In this document: in pieces, positions 1-7,220 of the stretch | How positions within the stretch are numbered: position 1 is the first letter of the stretch | Layout: every line of letters starts with the position of its first letter | From: Verrucomicrobiota bacterium | Lineage (GTDB): Bacteria > Chlamydiota > Chlamydiia > Chlamydiales > JAEYWL01 | Assembly (NCBI GenBank): GCA_023428915.1 | Contig: JAEYWL010000068.1 | Span: forward strand, 1-51,256 | Direction of reading: 5' to 3' | Length of the DNA stretch: 51,256 nucleotides | Notes under the pieces: model-generated | The model's input: the letters and a program-made list of their open reading frames with translations, nothing else | What the model was told of the DNA's origin: nothing | The model's database searches: none | Program-made: the position numbers and the translations under genes

Positions 1-121
1 ACATTATGGACCTTAACGACGCCAAAGACATTTACGACAAGCAATTGGCGCTTAGTCCATTAAGTCCATAAGGTCCATGGCGTCATTAAGGTCCATTGTC
101 CATTTAAGCGCCTCACTCAGA
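1..121 (-). repeat. Dispersed GGCGCTTA/TAAGCGCC element, copy A (cut by window start)
   Basis: Copy of an intergenic element seen elsewhere at 9696, 11861 and 35963, here in reverse orientation. The inverted repeat GGCGCTTA (47-54) / TAAGCGCC (105-112) encloses iterated GTCCAT words. The flank at 113-121 reads TCTGAGTGA on the minus strand, like the TCTGAATTA that precedes other copies. Bases 1-46 match, in reverse complement, the 3' extension of copies at 11918-11973 and 36038-36086. The copy continues beyond the window. It lies 3' of the minus-strand gene ending at 204. No coding sequence is seen in 1-203. Confidence 0.8.
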
Positions 122-127
122 CTTATG

Positions 128-200
128 CAACTATCTCTTATGGACATAATGGACTATTAATGTCCCTGGTGTCGTTAGGTCTATGGGGTCGTTTGCTTAT
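128..200 (+). repeat. Degenerate second copy of the same element, opposite orientation
   Basis: The stretch contains TTATGGACATAATGGACTAT followed by AATGTCCCTGGTGTCGTTAG and GGTCGTTTG. These match, with changes, the second half of the plus-oriented copies at 11861 and 35963. The left inverted-repeat arm is not recognisable, so this is a decayed or partial copy head to head with copy A. Confidence 0.55.
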
Positions 201-203
201 TTT

Positions 204-728
204 TTACTCTTGCAACATCTTGTCTAAAGTAGTCTTTAGCTGATTGAGTTCCTTGCGGTAGCTTGCGAGTAATCTGTTTTCTGTCTTGCTCAATTCAAAT
301 ACGCGGTTAGTGAAGTGCTGCATCAGTTGAATTGTGCTAGCTGTATCTGTCAGGAACTCAAATTCTTTGCCATCAACTTTGCGCAAAGCATGGGTAAAAT
401 AAATGCGGTTTGGCTGATTGTGAATGTCAGAAGAAATGAAATTGATGAAGTCTGCTTTTTCAAAGATATCTTTAGCTACCCAAATGGAGACGCCGTAATC
501 TTTAATCAGTTGATTAAAGGCAGGCGACCGGCTGGAGTTTTCGGCGCCATGCGCTTCCTGTGTTCCTGAGAGAAGATTTTCTAAAAATATTTTTGACTGC
601 TCTTTGTCCCCTTCAGCTGCTGTTAGAATTGCGCTTTGAATTTCACGAAAGGTAAGCCTGGTGATCGGCATAGAAAAAATGCGCTTGAAAATTGTCGAAA
701 GATTGCTAATTTTTGCGTCGTCTAGCAT
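204..728 (-). CDS. Hypothetical protein, 174 aa
   Basis: I do not recognise a family. The protein is soluble with no signal peptide or membrane segment. It looks mostly helical, and the last 35 residues (from about 140) have heptad-like spacing of leucines consistent with a short coiled coil. The ATG at 728 is the first start in the frame. The gene is followed by a repeat element (1-203) and lies 69 bp downstream of the HAD gene on the same strand, so it could be the last gene of the glucokinase-HAD unit. Codon use looks like its neighbours. Its length and clean reading frame are the main support that it is real. Confidence 0.65.
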   Translation of the reverse strand: MLDDAKISNLSTIFKRIFSMPITRLTFREIQSAILTAAEGDKEQSKIFLENLLSGTQEAHGAENSSRSPAFNQLIKDYGVSIWVAKDIFEKADFINFISSDIHNQPNRIYFTHALRKVDGKEFEFLTDTASTIQLMQHFTNRVFELSKTENRLLASYRKELNQLKTTLDKMLQE

Positions 729-797
729 GTTAACCTCATGAAGGGGTGATCGAATTAAGAAAGTTATTGGTAAATTAAAAGGAAAATTTACCGAATG

Positions 798-1430
798 TCA
801 AGCTAAATACACTTGATTTAGGGCAGATTCTAATATTTCCTTTGTAGAGGCGAAATTTGTGTGCTGGTAAGACTGAATTCCAAAAGTTTGCATGACTTCT
901 ACAAAAGGTTGTCTATCGTCAAAGTAAAGCGTTGAACGCATGTCAGCTTGTGTAACATCCAAAGCCAGTTGAAAAATATCGTAGTCGGGCTTGCGTCTGC
1001 CTAAATAACCTGAAACAAAAAAGCCGTCGATAAATTGCCGTAAATTAAAAGTATAAGCGCGATAATCCATAATTTCACGGCCTTCATTACTGATCGCATA
1101 CACTTTAAAGTGATGCTTTTTCTTTAGTTGCGCAATTAAATCAATCATATCTTGCAAAGGCTGCGATTGAGAAAAAATAAACTGCAAGACCTCTTCATGG
1201 GTAAATTTTTGCGGGGTGTAAAAAAACACACGTTTGATGTAGTCTTCCAAGGTCATAAGACCCCGCTCATAAGAATCAAAATTCAGGCGATGCATGCCTT
1301 CGACCGTTTTTTCATCTAAAGCAAATGCGGCAACAGCCCGCTTACGGCACGCTGTGTCCCAGCCATTTGTTAAAATGACTCCGCCAATATCAATTATTAA
1401 TGTCTCTAATGGACCTAAAAACATGCTCAT
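798..1430 (-). CDS. HAD superfamily (subfamily IA) hydrolase
   Basis: Probable small-molecule phosphatase of the haloacid dehalogenase superfamily. Motif I is DIGGV with nucleophile Asp14; the usual second Asp (+2) is Gly16, as in YihX-like and related HAD-IA members. Motif II is Ser114 (AISNEG), motif III Lys147 (GRRKPDYDIF) and motif IV Asp171-Asp172 (YFDDRQ). The cap is helical, about residues 20-95. At 210 residues it has normal length for the group. Its ATG overlaps the stop of the ROK kinase gene by 4 bases (ATGA), so the two are translationally coupled. In E. coli the related YihX dephosphorylates glucose-1-phosphate, which would suit a partner of a glucokinase, but the substrate here is inferred only from context. 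Confidence 0.85.
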   Translation of the reverse strand: MSMFLGPLETLIIDIGGVILTNGWDTACRKRAVAAFALDEKTVEGMHRLNFDSYERGLMTLEDYIKRVFFYTPQKFTHEEVLQFIFSQSQPLQDMIDLIAQLKKKHHFKVYAISNEGREIMDYRAYTFNLRQFIDGFFVSGYLGRRKPDYDIFQLALDVTQADMRSTLYFDDRQPFVEVMQTFGIQSYQHTNFASTKEILESALNQVYLA

Positions 1431-2398
1431 AATACCTTCTCAATTTTAGGAAGTTTTCGGGCAATGCAGGAGGCGCCTATAGCTCCAGCTTCACTTTTTA
1501 GTACAGAATGAGTGAAAGCGACCTCAACCAGCGCCGCCCTTAACGCCCTTTTTTTGGCATATTCTTCTATTTTGCCTATTAGCTCAGGAGTGCCATTGAT
1601 AACCCCTCCGCCAAATACAAGCTGCTTGGGATTAAAGGCGTGAATGATATTTACAGCCAAGGTGCCTAACGCTTGCTCTGCACGCTGCAGGATCGTTTCT
1701 GCAATTTGATCTCCCATCCTAGCCGCTTCTACGACAACTTTAGCAGTAATTTCGCTTTCGGAATCATGGGAAAGTTCACGGATTTTACTGTACTTGTTGT
1801 GACGCAAGCTTTCTTTTGCTTGGGCTGCAATAGCCCAGCCGCCGGCATATGCTTCAGCGCAACCATAATTGCCGCAGTGGCATAATGGGCCATTCCAATC
1901 TACTACAATATGGCCAATTTCTCCTGCAGTATTGCTATGGCCGCTTAGAATTTCGCCGTTGCAAATGATGCCGCCGCCAATGCCGGTTCCCACAAAAATA
2001 TAGACAGCGTCTGGACACCCTTTTCCGGCCCCGTAATTCCATTCTCCCAAGGCCGCGGCGCGTACATCATTGGTTATAGCGACCGGCAGATGCAAAGCTG
2101 TCTCCAGGTCTTCTTTTAAAGGGACTTCTTTCCACTGTAAATTGGGTGCAAGATGCACCACTCCGGTTTCGCGTGAAATTTGGCCTGCCATGCCGATGCC
2201 GATGCCAACGACTTTCTCGGGGGAAAATTCCGCTAGCAATTCAGAAACATGATGAATGAGCTCTTGCAGGATGGATTTATAGCCTCGCTCCACAGTGGTG
2301 GCGAAATCGGAGCGCTTTACAATGTGCCCGGCTCCATTCACTAAAGCGGCAATGACTTTAGTGCCTCCAATATCGATGCCAATTGTATACTGTTCCAT
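1427..2398 (-). CDS. glk: ROK family glucokinase
   Basis: Probable ATP-dependent glucokinase, giving glucose-6-phosphate in the cytoplasm. The N-terminal phosphate-binding motif GIDIGGTK is at residues 7-14. The catalytic Asp111 lies in ITNDVRAAALGE, the adenosine-site glycines in VGTGIGGG, and the ROK zinc site is His163, Cys173, Cys175 and Cys180 (CHCGNYGC). The open frame extends upstream to a TTG at 2425, but the ATG at 2398 follows AAGGAAG and puts the phosphate motif at the usual distance from the N-terminus, so I chose it (323 aa). It is the first gene of a minus-strand pair with the HAD hydrolase. Other ROK sugar kinases (for example N-acetylglucosamine or mannose) cannot be excluded. 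Confidence 0.88.
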   Translation of the reverse strand: MEQYTIGIDIGGTKVIAALVNGAGHIVKRSDFATTVERGYKSILQELIHHVSELLAEFSPEKVVGIGIGMAGQISRETGVVHLAPNLQWKEVPLKEDLETALHLPVAITNDVRAAALGEWNYGAGKGCPDAVYIFVGTGIGGGIICNGEILSGHSNTAGEIGHIVVDWNGPLCHCGNYGCAEAYAGGWAIAAQAKESLRHNKYSKIRELSHDSESEITAKVVVEAARMGDQIAETILQRAEQALGTLAVNIIHAFNPKQLVFGGGVINGTPELIGKIEEYAKKRALRAALVEVAFTHSVLKSEAGAIGASCIARKLPKIEKVL

Positions 2399-2567
2399 GA
2401 CTTCCTTTTTGCATTGTTGTAGCAAATTTTTGATTATTTGCCAAAGGTTTTAAATAATAATTAAATTTTTAAGTATTATTTTAATATAAATCTTGCTATA
2501 ATTTAATTAATTGTTAATATTTTGATGTTATTATTAAATTAAATAAAAAAATTATTAAGGCCGTAAA

Positions 2568-4007
2568 ATGGAATATAACTTTAGTATTACAGATTGCAAG
2601 TGGGGGATTCCTCCTACTGCCAAACAGCACTTTGAGCTGGCGAAAAACTCCGACACGAATATTTTGTTGCGCCCTGTGCATCTGCTGCTAGCTGCTTCCC
2701 AGGTAATTCCTGTGGCGGGGATTATTGCAGCTTTAGCAGAAAAAATTATTGCGGGCATTGGAAGCTGGATCTTTGAGCGGCTTCAGGGAGTAGGTGCTGC
2801 AATTATTGAAAATTTCATTAACCCTATTGTAGCAGAACCTCTTCTTATGGATGCAGAACTGCAGGTTAGAAATCGCACCAATGCCGACAGGGCTGTTAGA
2901 GACATGCTTGAGGAAATTTCTGATGGAGAAGAACCGGAACTTGATGCAGCCACCAAGCTCTCAACACCGGATTATGATGATTTACAGGTGGAGTTTTGCC
3001 CCAAAACCCGTGAAAAGAAAGATAACGAGCTGCTGGCCCCATGTGAAATTTTGAGAGTCAATATCAATCTCGATAGCGATATTCGTTATACCAGCCATTA
3101 CCAAAATAATGGATATATAGTCCCCCAAGGCGAGCCGGAAGGTGAAAATTATGTAATGAATGCCCTTGATGAAACCTTTGCGCCAATGCATTGGAACCCG
3201 CAGGCGGATGCTAACGGATTTTCTAAATATGTAGAGGGAAAATCTCCTACCTACCTACATTTAACTGGCTTTGATTTTCTTGTGCATATGGCTGCTCCTT
3301 TAAATAAAGAGAAATACATAGATGAAAACGGCAGCTTTAATGAAACATTGTACCTTAAACATATGGGTAAACTATTTGAACTTATGTTGGAAGAGCAATA
3401 CCAATCAGGTGCAACTGATGTTGTCTGGGATAGTTTTGGCTTAGCTGAGGAACGCAACAAAGACCTTCAGTTGAAGCTGGCTAAAGAGTTTGTCAAAGCT
3501 TTTAATGCCATCGTTATTAACCCGAGGGCAGATGGCGGGACAGCACCTAAGCTGCACCTTTGCTTGCCAGTCTATAATGATAAGATGATAGGAGCCCGCA
3601 GAGCAATGTTAAAGGCTTTGGAGGATGCTCAGGATGGTATTTATACCCTTCGAGATGGACAAAAGCAGTTAAAGCCAATTTATGCTGATAAGTTTGTGCT
3701 GCATGTTGAAGAGGGCTTATCGGATCCTATCAGCATCGCACAAAAGTTAGTAGGCTTAGATGTTGATGTGTCCGAAGATGCGAGATCTAAACTTACAGTA
3801 AGTTTGGCTTGCGCCGTGCATGCTGAAAGGTTAGGGGGCAATTGGCTGAATTCACGAGAGTACAATCCGGCTAGTTTAGAAGAAAATCTTCACTTGCGCT
3901 CGCCGCAGCTTGCAAAAATAAGTGCGTTGTTAAATCGCAAAGACCCTGCAAAACCTAATCAAACCCTGCAGGAGAAAATTGAAGCTTATAGAGGAGAGGA
4001 AGGGTAA
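2568..4007 (+). CDS. Hypothetical protein with N-terminal hydrophobic region, 479 aa
   Basis: I cannot assign a family. Residues about 33-80 are hydrophobic (LLLAASQVIPVAGIIAALAE, then a second stretch with IIAGIGSWIF and GVGAAIIENFI), long enough for a membrane hairpin or amphipathic membrane association. The rest is soluble and mixed alpha/beta. Residues about 90-130 are acidic. The C-terminal part (about 400-479) has a conserved-looking GGNWLN...NPASLEENLHLRSP segment. There is no signal peptide. It is monocistronic: a 169-bp AT-rich leader precedes it and a strong terminator follows at 4026. A host-interaction or inclusion role is possible in this lineage, but nothing in the sequence proves it. 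Confidence 0.75.
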   Translation: MEYNFSITDCKWGIPPTAKQHFELAKNSDTNILLRPVHLLLAASQVIPVAGIIAALAEKIIAGIGSWIFERLQGVGAAIIENFINPIVAEPLLMDAELQVRNRTNADRAVRDMLEEISDGEEPELDAATKLSTPDYDDLQVEFCPKTREKKDNELLAPCEILRVNINLDSDIRYTSHYQNNGYIVPQGEPEGENYVMNALDETFAPMHWNPQADANGFSKYVEGKSPTYLHLTGFDFLVHMAAPLNKEKYIDENGSFNETLYLKHMGKLFELMLEEQYQSGATDVVWDSFGLAEERNKDLQLKLAKEFVKAFNAIVINPRADGGTAPKLHLCLPVYNDKMIGARRAMLKALEDAQDGIYTLRDGQKQLKPIYADKFVLHVEEGLSDPISIAQKLVGLDVDVSEDARSKLTVSLACAVHAERLGGNWLNSREYNPASLEENLHLRSPQLAKISALLNRKDPAKPNQTLQEKIEAYRGEEG

Positions 4008-4025
4008 GCAACGGGCAGTTTTGAC

Positions 4026-4060
4026 ATGAGCAGGAATTGAATTAACCTGCTCATTTTTCT
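4026..4060 (+). terminator. Rho-independent terminator
   Basis: A perfect 9-bp stem ATGAGCAGG (4026-4034) / CCTGCTCAT (4046-4054) with an 11-nt loop is followed by TTTTCT. It starts 18 bp after the stop of the 479-aa gene. Confidence 0.85.
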
Positions 4061-4114
4061 ATTCCTATATTCTAATTTTAGTTACACTATTTTTATTTAT
4101 TTCAAAGGAATAGC

Positions 4115-5149
4115 ATGCATTTAGTCTTTTTGCTTTACGCACTTTTTGCCAGCGTATTCACCATTGCCAAAACGGGATTGAATTACTCGCAGCCTTTTTT
4201 TCTGGTAGGAACCCGAATGATGCTGGCTGGCGTATTGATGCTGGGGTATCAGTTCCTTTTCCACCGCAAAGACTTTGTGTTCCATAAACAGCACCTGTGG
4301 CGCCTGTTCCAGCTTGCCCTGTTTAATATTTATCTGACAAATGCTTTAGAATTTTGGGGATTAAAGTACCTTACCTCCTTTAAAACCTGCTTTATTTACA
4401 GCTTATCTCCTTTTGTTTCGGCGCTCTTTTCCTACATTATGCTTTCAGAAAAAATGACAATCAAAAAATGGCTGGGGCTGGTTGTAGGTTTTGCGGGTTT
4501 CCTGCCCATCTTATTTGCGGCAAGTTCAGAAAGTGAATTGGAAACCGGCTACTTTTTCTTTTTATCCTGGGCGGAAATCGCTGTTATTGGCGCTGCCGTT
4601 TTTAGCGTATACGGTTGGATCCTGCTGAAACAGTTAGTACGCGATGGGGGGTATTCTCCATTTATGGCCAATGGACTAAGTATGGCTTTAGGCGGAACCA
4701 TGGCTTTAATTAACTCTATGTTTGTTGAGGATTGGAATCCCATTCCCGTTACTGAATTCCTTCCTTTTTTAGAATGTGCAATTTTGCTGATGATTATCTC
4801 CAATCTAATAGCCTACAATTTATATGGCTATTTGTTGAAGCGCTACAGCGCTACCTTTATGTCTTTTGCAGGATTCACGACCCCTTTATTTACAGCCTTT
4901 TTTGGCTGGTTATTTTTAGGGGAAACCGTGACCCTTCCTTTTTATATTTCAACCATCATCGTCTTTATGGGACTCCTTATCTTTCACCAGGAAGAGTTGG
5001 GGGTCAGTAGAAATAAATCAGAAGAGGAAATGCCTCCGCCAGAAGGAGCGGGAGTTGACTATGTGGAACCCCCGGTAAAAAAAGAAACAGCAAAAAACTT
5101 AAAATCTTGTCAACATAATTCTTGTGCAAATTCTGGAATCCGACTATAA
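4115..5149 (+). CDS. EamA/DMT-superfamily transporter
   Basis: Inner-membrane transporter of the drug/metabolite (RhaT/EamA) superfamily, with about ten hydrophobic segments arranged as two five-helix repeats over residues 1-295. Recognisable parts are the repeat-end helix with LSEKMTIKKWLGLVVGFAGF (first repeat) and its counterpart FLGETVTLPFYIS...FMGLLIF (second repeat). The last 50 residues are a hydrophilic tail rich in Glu and Pro, longer than usual. The start at 4115 is supported by AAAGGAA six bases upstream. The substrate is unknown; in intracellular bacteria members of this superfamily carry metabolites such as amino acids or S-adenosylmethionine. It is separated from its neighbours by a terminator upstream and 46 bp downstream. 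Confidence 0.85.
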   Translation: MHLVFLLYALFASVFTIAKTGLNYSQPFFLVGTRMMLAGVLMLGYQFLFHRKDFVFHKQHLWRLFQLALFNIYLTNALEFWGLKYLTSFKTCFIYSLSPFVSALFSYIMLSEKMTIKKWLGLVVGFAGFLPILFAASSESELETGYFFFLSWAEIAVIGAAVFSVYGWILLKQLVRDGGYSPFMANGLSMALGGTMALINSMFVEDWNPIPVTEFLPFLECAILLMIISNLIAYNLYGYLLKRYSATFMSFAGFTTPLFTAFFGWLFLGETVTLPFYISTIIVFMGLLIFHQEELGVSRNKSEEEMPPPEGAGVDYVEPPVKKETAKNLKSCQHNSCANSGIRL

Positions 5150-5195
5150 CCCCTAGATTTAAGCCCATGTAGAAACAGGGTGCGGTAGCAAGCAG

Positions 5196-6242
5196 ATGGC
5201 GATTTCAGAAATCGAAGAAGAAAGCATTTTTCAGGTAGATAAAACGCATTACCTGGCGCAAATTCAACAATTAATTGATGCTTTTATTCCACAGTATGCA
5301 AAAATTCAAAAAAAAATTACCTATCTCCATGTGTTTTTTGGCTTACTCTTTAGCGCCCAAATTATAACCTTGGCTTATTTTTTACATGTTTATTCGCAAT
5401 CTTCCTACACGGCAATAGGTATCGCTTCCCTTTTCTTTACCGCTTTTTCCTATTTTATTTTGCGCATCTACTTTAGTTCTAAACGGCCTGAGCAGGTATT
5501 GGATTTAATTGATCGTTATGCGGAGGCTTCACGCAAAGTGCTTGGTTTTCAAAGCGGCATTCCAGAGCAACATATGGCTTTAGCGCAAGGGTTTTGTAAA
5601 TTGGCAGCCAATTTAAATAGTTTTGAATACAACCAGTTCATTTTTCCTTCATGGCTTGCGTTGTTGAATCCCACTTTAGAGAAACTGAGTTGTTGGTGTT
5701 TTTGGCATGAAGTGCATAAAACTAAAGAGATTCTCCTAATGCTTTCAATTGATGAACATATCAAAATGGTAAAATGCGAGCCGACCAGCCCCGATTTGCA
5801 TACAGCTTTAGCAAATGCCTACATTATGCTTTCGGGATTGTTTATAGATCCCCGCAAAATAGAAGGCTATGACGATGAGCGCTGGCTGCCAAAAGAGCGC
5901 TATAATGAAGAAATGGAGAAGAAATTTAGGCATGCAGCTGAACGCGCCATTGAAGAGTTTAAAATTTTAAGCGAATATGCCCCGAACGATCCTTGGATAC
6001 ATGCACAGCTGGCTTATAGCTATCACGATTTGCAAATGCCCCAGGAAGAAATCCGGGAGTACGAAACGATCCTCAAACTGCGTCCGGATGATAAGGACAC
6101 GCTCTTTAAACTGGGCGTGTTATATTTCCAGCAGGGGATGAATGCAAAAGGGTTGTGGGTATACGATGAGCTTAAGCATTACAACTATAAAAAAGCAGAG
6201 CAGCTCATACAATATTATGGAGCTTATTCCGGGCAAATTTAA
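5196..6242 (+). CDS. Membrane-anchored TPR protein, 348 aa
   Basis: A protein with two transmembrane helices (about residues 43-64 and 72-92) and a cytoplasmic C-terminal region of tetratricopeptide repeats. At least two repeats are readable between about residues 250 and 325 (PNDPWIHAQLAYSYHDLQMP and RPDDKDTLFKLGVLYFQQGM, each 34 residues apart). The middle (100-240) is helical and may hold degenerate repeats. TPRs mediate protein-protein contacts, so a scaffold role is likely, but no partner can be named. The ATG at 5196 has a weak ribosome site. It is followed by the tRNA-His promoter region; a weak GC/T-rich hairpin at 6241-6260 may end the transcript. Confidence 0.78.
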   Translation: MAISEIEEESIFQVDKTHYLAQIQQLIDAFIPQYAKIQKKITYLHVFFGLLFSAQIITLAYFLHVYSQSSYTAIGIASLFFTAFSYFILRIYFSSKRPEQVLDLIDRYAEASRKVLGFQSGIPEQHMALAQGFCKLAANLNSFEYNQFIFPSWLALLNPTLEKLSCWCFWHEVHKTKEILLMLSIDEHIKMVKCEPTSPDLHTALANAYIMLSGLFIDPRKIEGYDDERWLPKERYNEEMEKKFRHAAERAIEEFKILSEYAPNDPWIHAQLAYSYHDLQMPQEEIREYETILKLRPDDKDTLFKLGVLYFQQGMNAKGLWVYDELKHYNYKKAEQLIQYYGAYSGQI

Positions 6243-6271
6243 AGCCTTGTTGCTTTTTTTTAAGATGGTGC

Positions 6272-6299
6272 TTGACGAAAATATAGGCGAAACATAAAA
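6272..6299 (+). promoter_or_regulatory. Candidate sigma70-type promoter for tRNA-His and uppP
   Basis: TTGACG at 6272-6277 and TAAAAA at 6294-6299, spaced 16 bp, sit about 25 bp before the mature tRNA 5' end. No other promoter-like sequence lies between the tRNA and uppP, so it may serve both. Confidence 0.4.
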
Positions 6300-6324
6300 A
6301 TAGTGCTCATAAATATCTCTGTGT

Positions 6325-6402
6325 GGCGATTGTAGCTCAGTTGGTTAGAGCGCGGGATTGTGGTTCCTGAGGTCGCGGGTTCGACCCCCGTCGATCGCCC
6401 CA
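6325..6402 (+). tRNA. tRNA-His (GTG)
   Basis: A full cloverleaf can be drawn. The acceptor GCGATTG (6326-6332) pairs with CGATCGC (6392-6398), with one T-G wobble. The D-stem is GCTC...GAGC, the anticodon stem CGGGA/TCCTG with anticodon GTG at 6360-6362, and the T-stem GCGGG/CCCGT with loop TTCGACC. The histidine-specific extra G-1 (6325) is encoded and faces C73 (6399). The CCA end is encoded (6400-6402). It is 24 bp upstream of the uppP start codon. Confidence 0.97.
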
Positions 6403-6426
6403 TTTTTTCTCCTTAAAGGATTAGCG

Positions 6427-7218
6427 TTGGGTGTACTAGAAGCCATCATTCTAGGGATTGTGCAAGGAGCTACTGAGTTCTTGCCCGTAAGCTCGTCAGG
6501 GCATTTGGTGCTAGCACAGCATCTTTTAGGCTTCAAAGATTTGCATAATTATCTCCTCTTTAATCTTGTCTTGCACCTGGGGACTTTGCTTGCGATTTTC
6601 ATCGTTTTTTTTAAACCCTTGCTTCACGCTTTCACTGAAAAAAAACGCATCATGCAAGTAATCCTTGCGACATTGCCGCTCTTTCCTTTGTTGTTTTTGT
6701 TAAAGCCTATAGAAGACATGTTTGATAGGCCGGAGCTGCTGGGCTATTTTTTTATCTTAACTGCACTATTGCTCTATATCGGCCTGCGCCAATCCCCTCG
6801 TGCCCAAATAACAGAAACCGCCGCTCCTTATCGCGATGCTTTTATAATAGGCTTATTTCAAGCCCTGGCAATTTTACCTGGGATATCGCGCAGCGGCGCG
6901 ACCATATCAGGGGCTTTTATTATAGGCTGGGGGAGCCAGGCAGCCGTCTTTTTTTCATTCTTAATAGCTATTCCGGCTATCCTTGGCAGTGCTGTTTTAG
7001 AAGGCTTGCACATTTTAAAAGAGCCCTCGGCATTTCAAGGTATTCCTGTTTCTATTTACCTGTGGGGCTTTATAGCCGCTTTCCTTACAGGTTTAGCTGC
7101 CCTGCTGCTATTAATCAGGCTGGCGGCGAAAAATAAATTGCAGTATTTTATTTGGTATTGCTTGGCGGTTGGCATATTCGCCCTGCTGTATACCAATTTT
7201 CCCAATTTATTTGCGTAA
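6427..7218 (+). CDS. uppP: Undecaprenyl-diphosphate phosphatase
   Basis: Integral membrane BacA/UppP enzyme that dephosphorylates undecaprenyl pyrophosphate and so recycles the lipid carrier for peptidoglycan and other surface glycans. The N-terminal motif GIVQGATEFLPVSSSGH and the second motif PGISRSGAT carry the active-site residues; about eight hydrophobic segments cover the 263 residues, the usual length. The open frame runs back into the tRNA, so I chose the TTG at 6427, preceded by AAAGGA with 7-nt spacing. This makes the protein begin GVLEAIILG as in the family. It has only 24 bp between it and tRNA-His, and its stop is 2 bp before ftsK. A lipid-carrier recycler next to the division translocase fits a role in septal wall synthesis. 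Confidence 0.95.
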   Translation: MGVLEAIILGIVQGATEFLPVSSSGHLVLAQHLLGFKDLHNYLLFNLVLHLGTLLAIFIVFFKPLLHAFTEKKRIMQVILATLPLFPLLFLLKPIEDMFDRPELLGYFFILTALLLYIGLRQSPRAQITETAAPYRDAFIIGLFQALAILPGISRSGATISGAFIIGWGSQAAVFFSFLIAIPAILGSAVLEGLHILKEPSAFQGIPVSIYLWGFIAAFLTGLAALLLLIRLAAKNKLQYFIWYCLAVGIFALLYTNFPNLFA

Positions 7219-7220
7219 AC

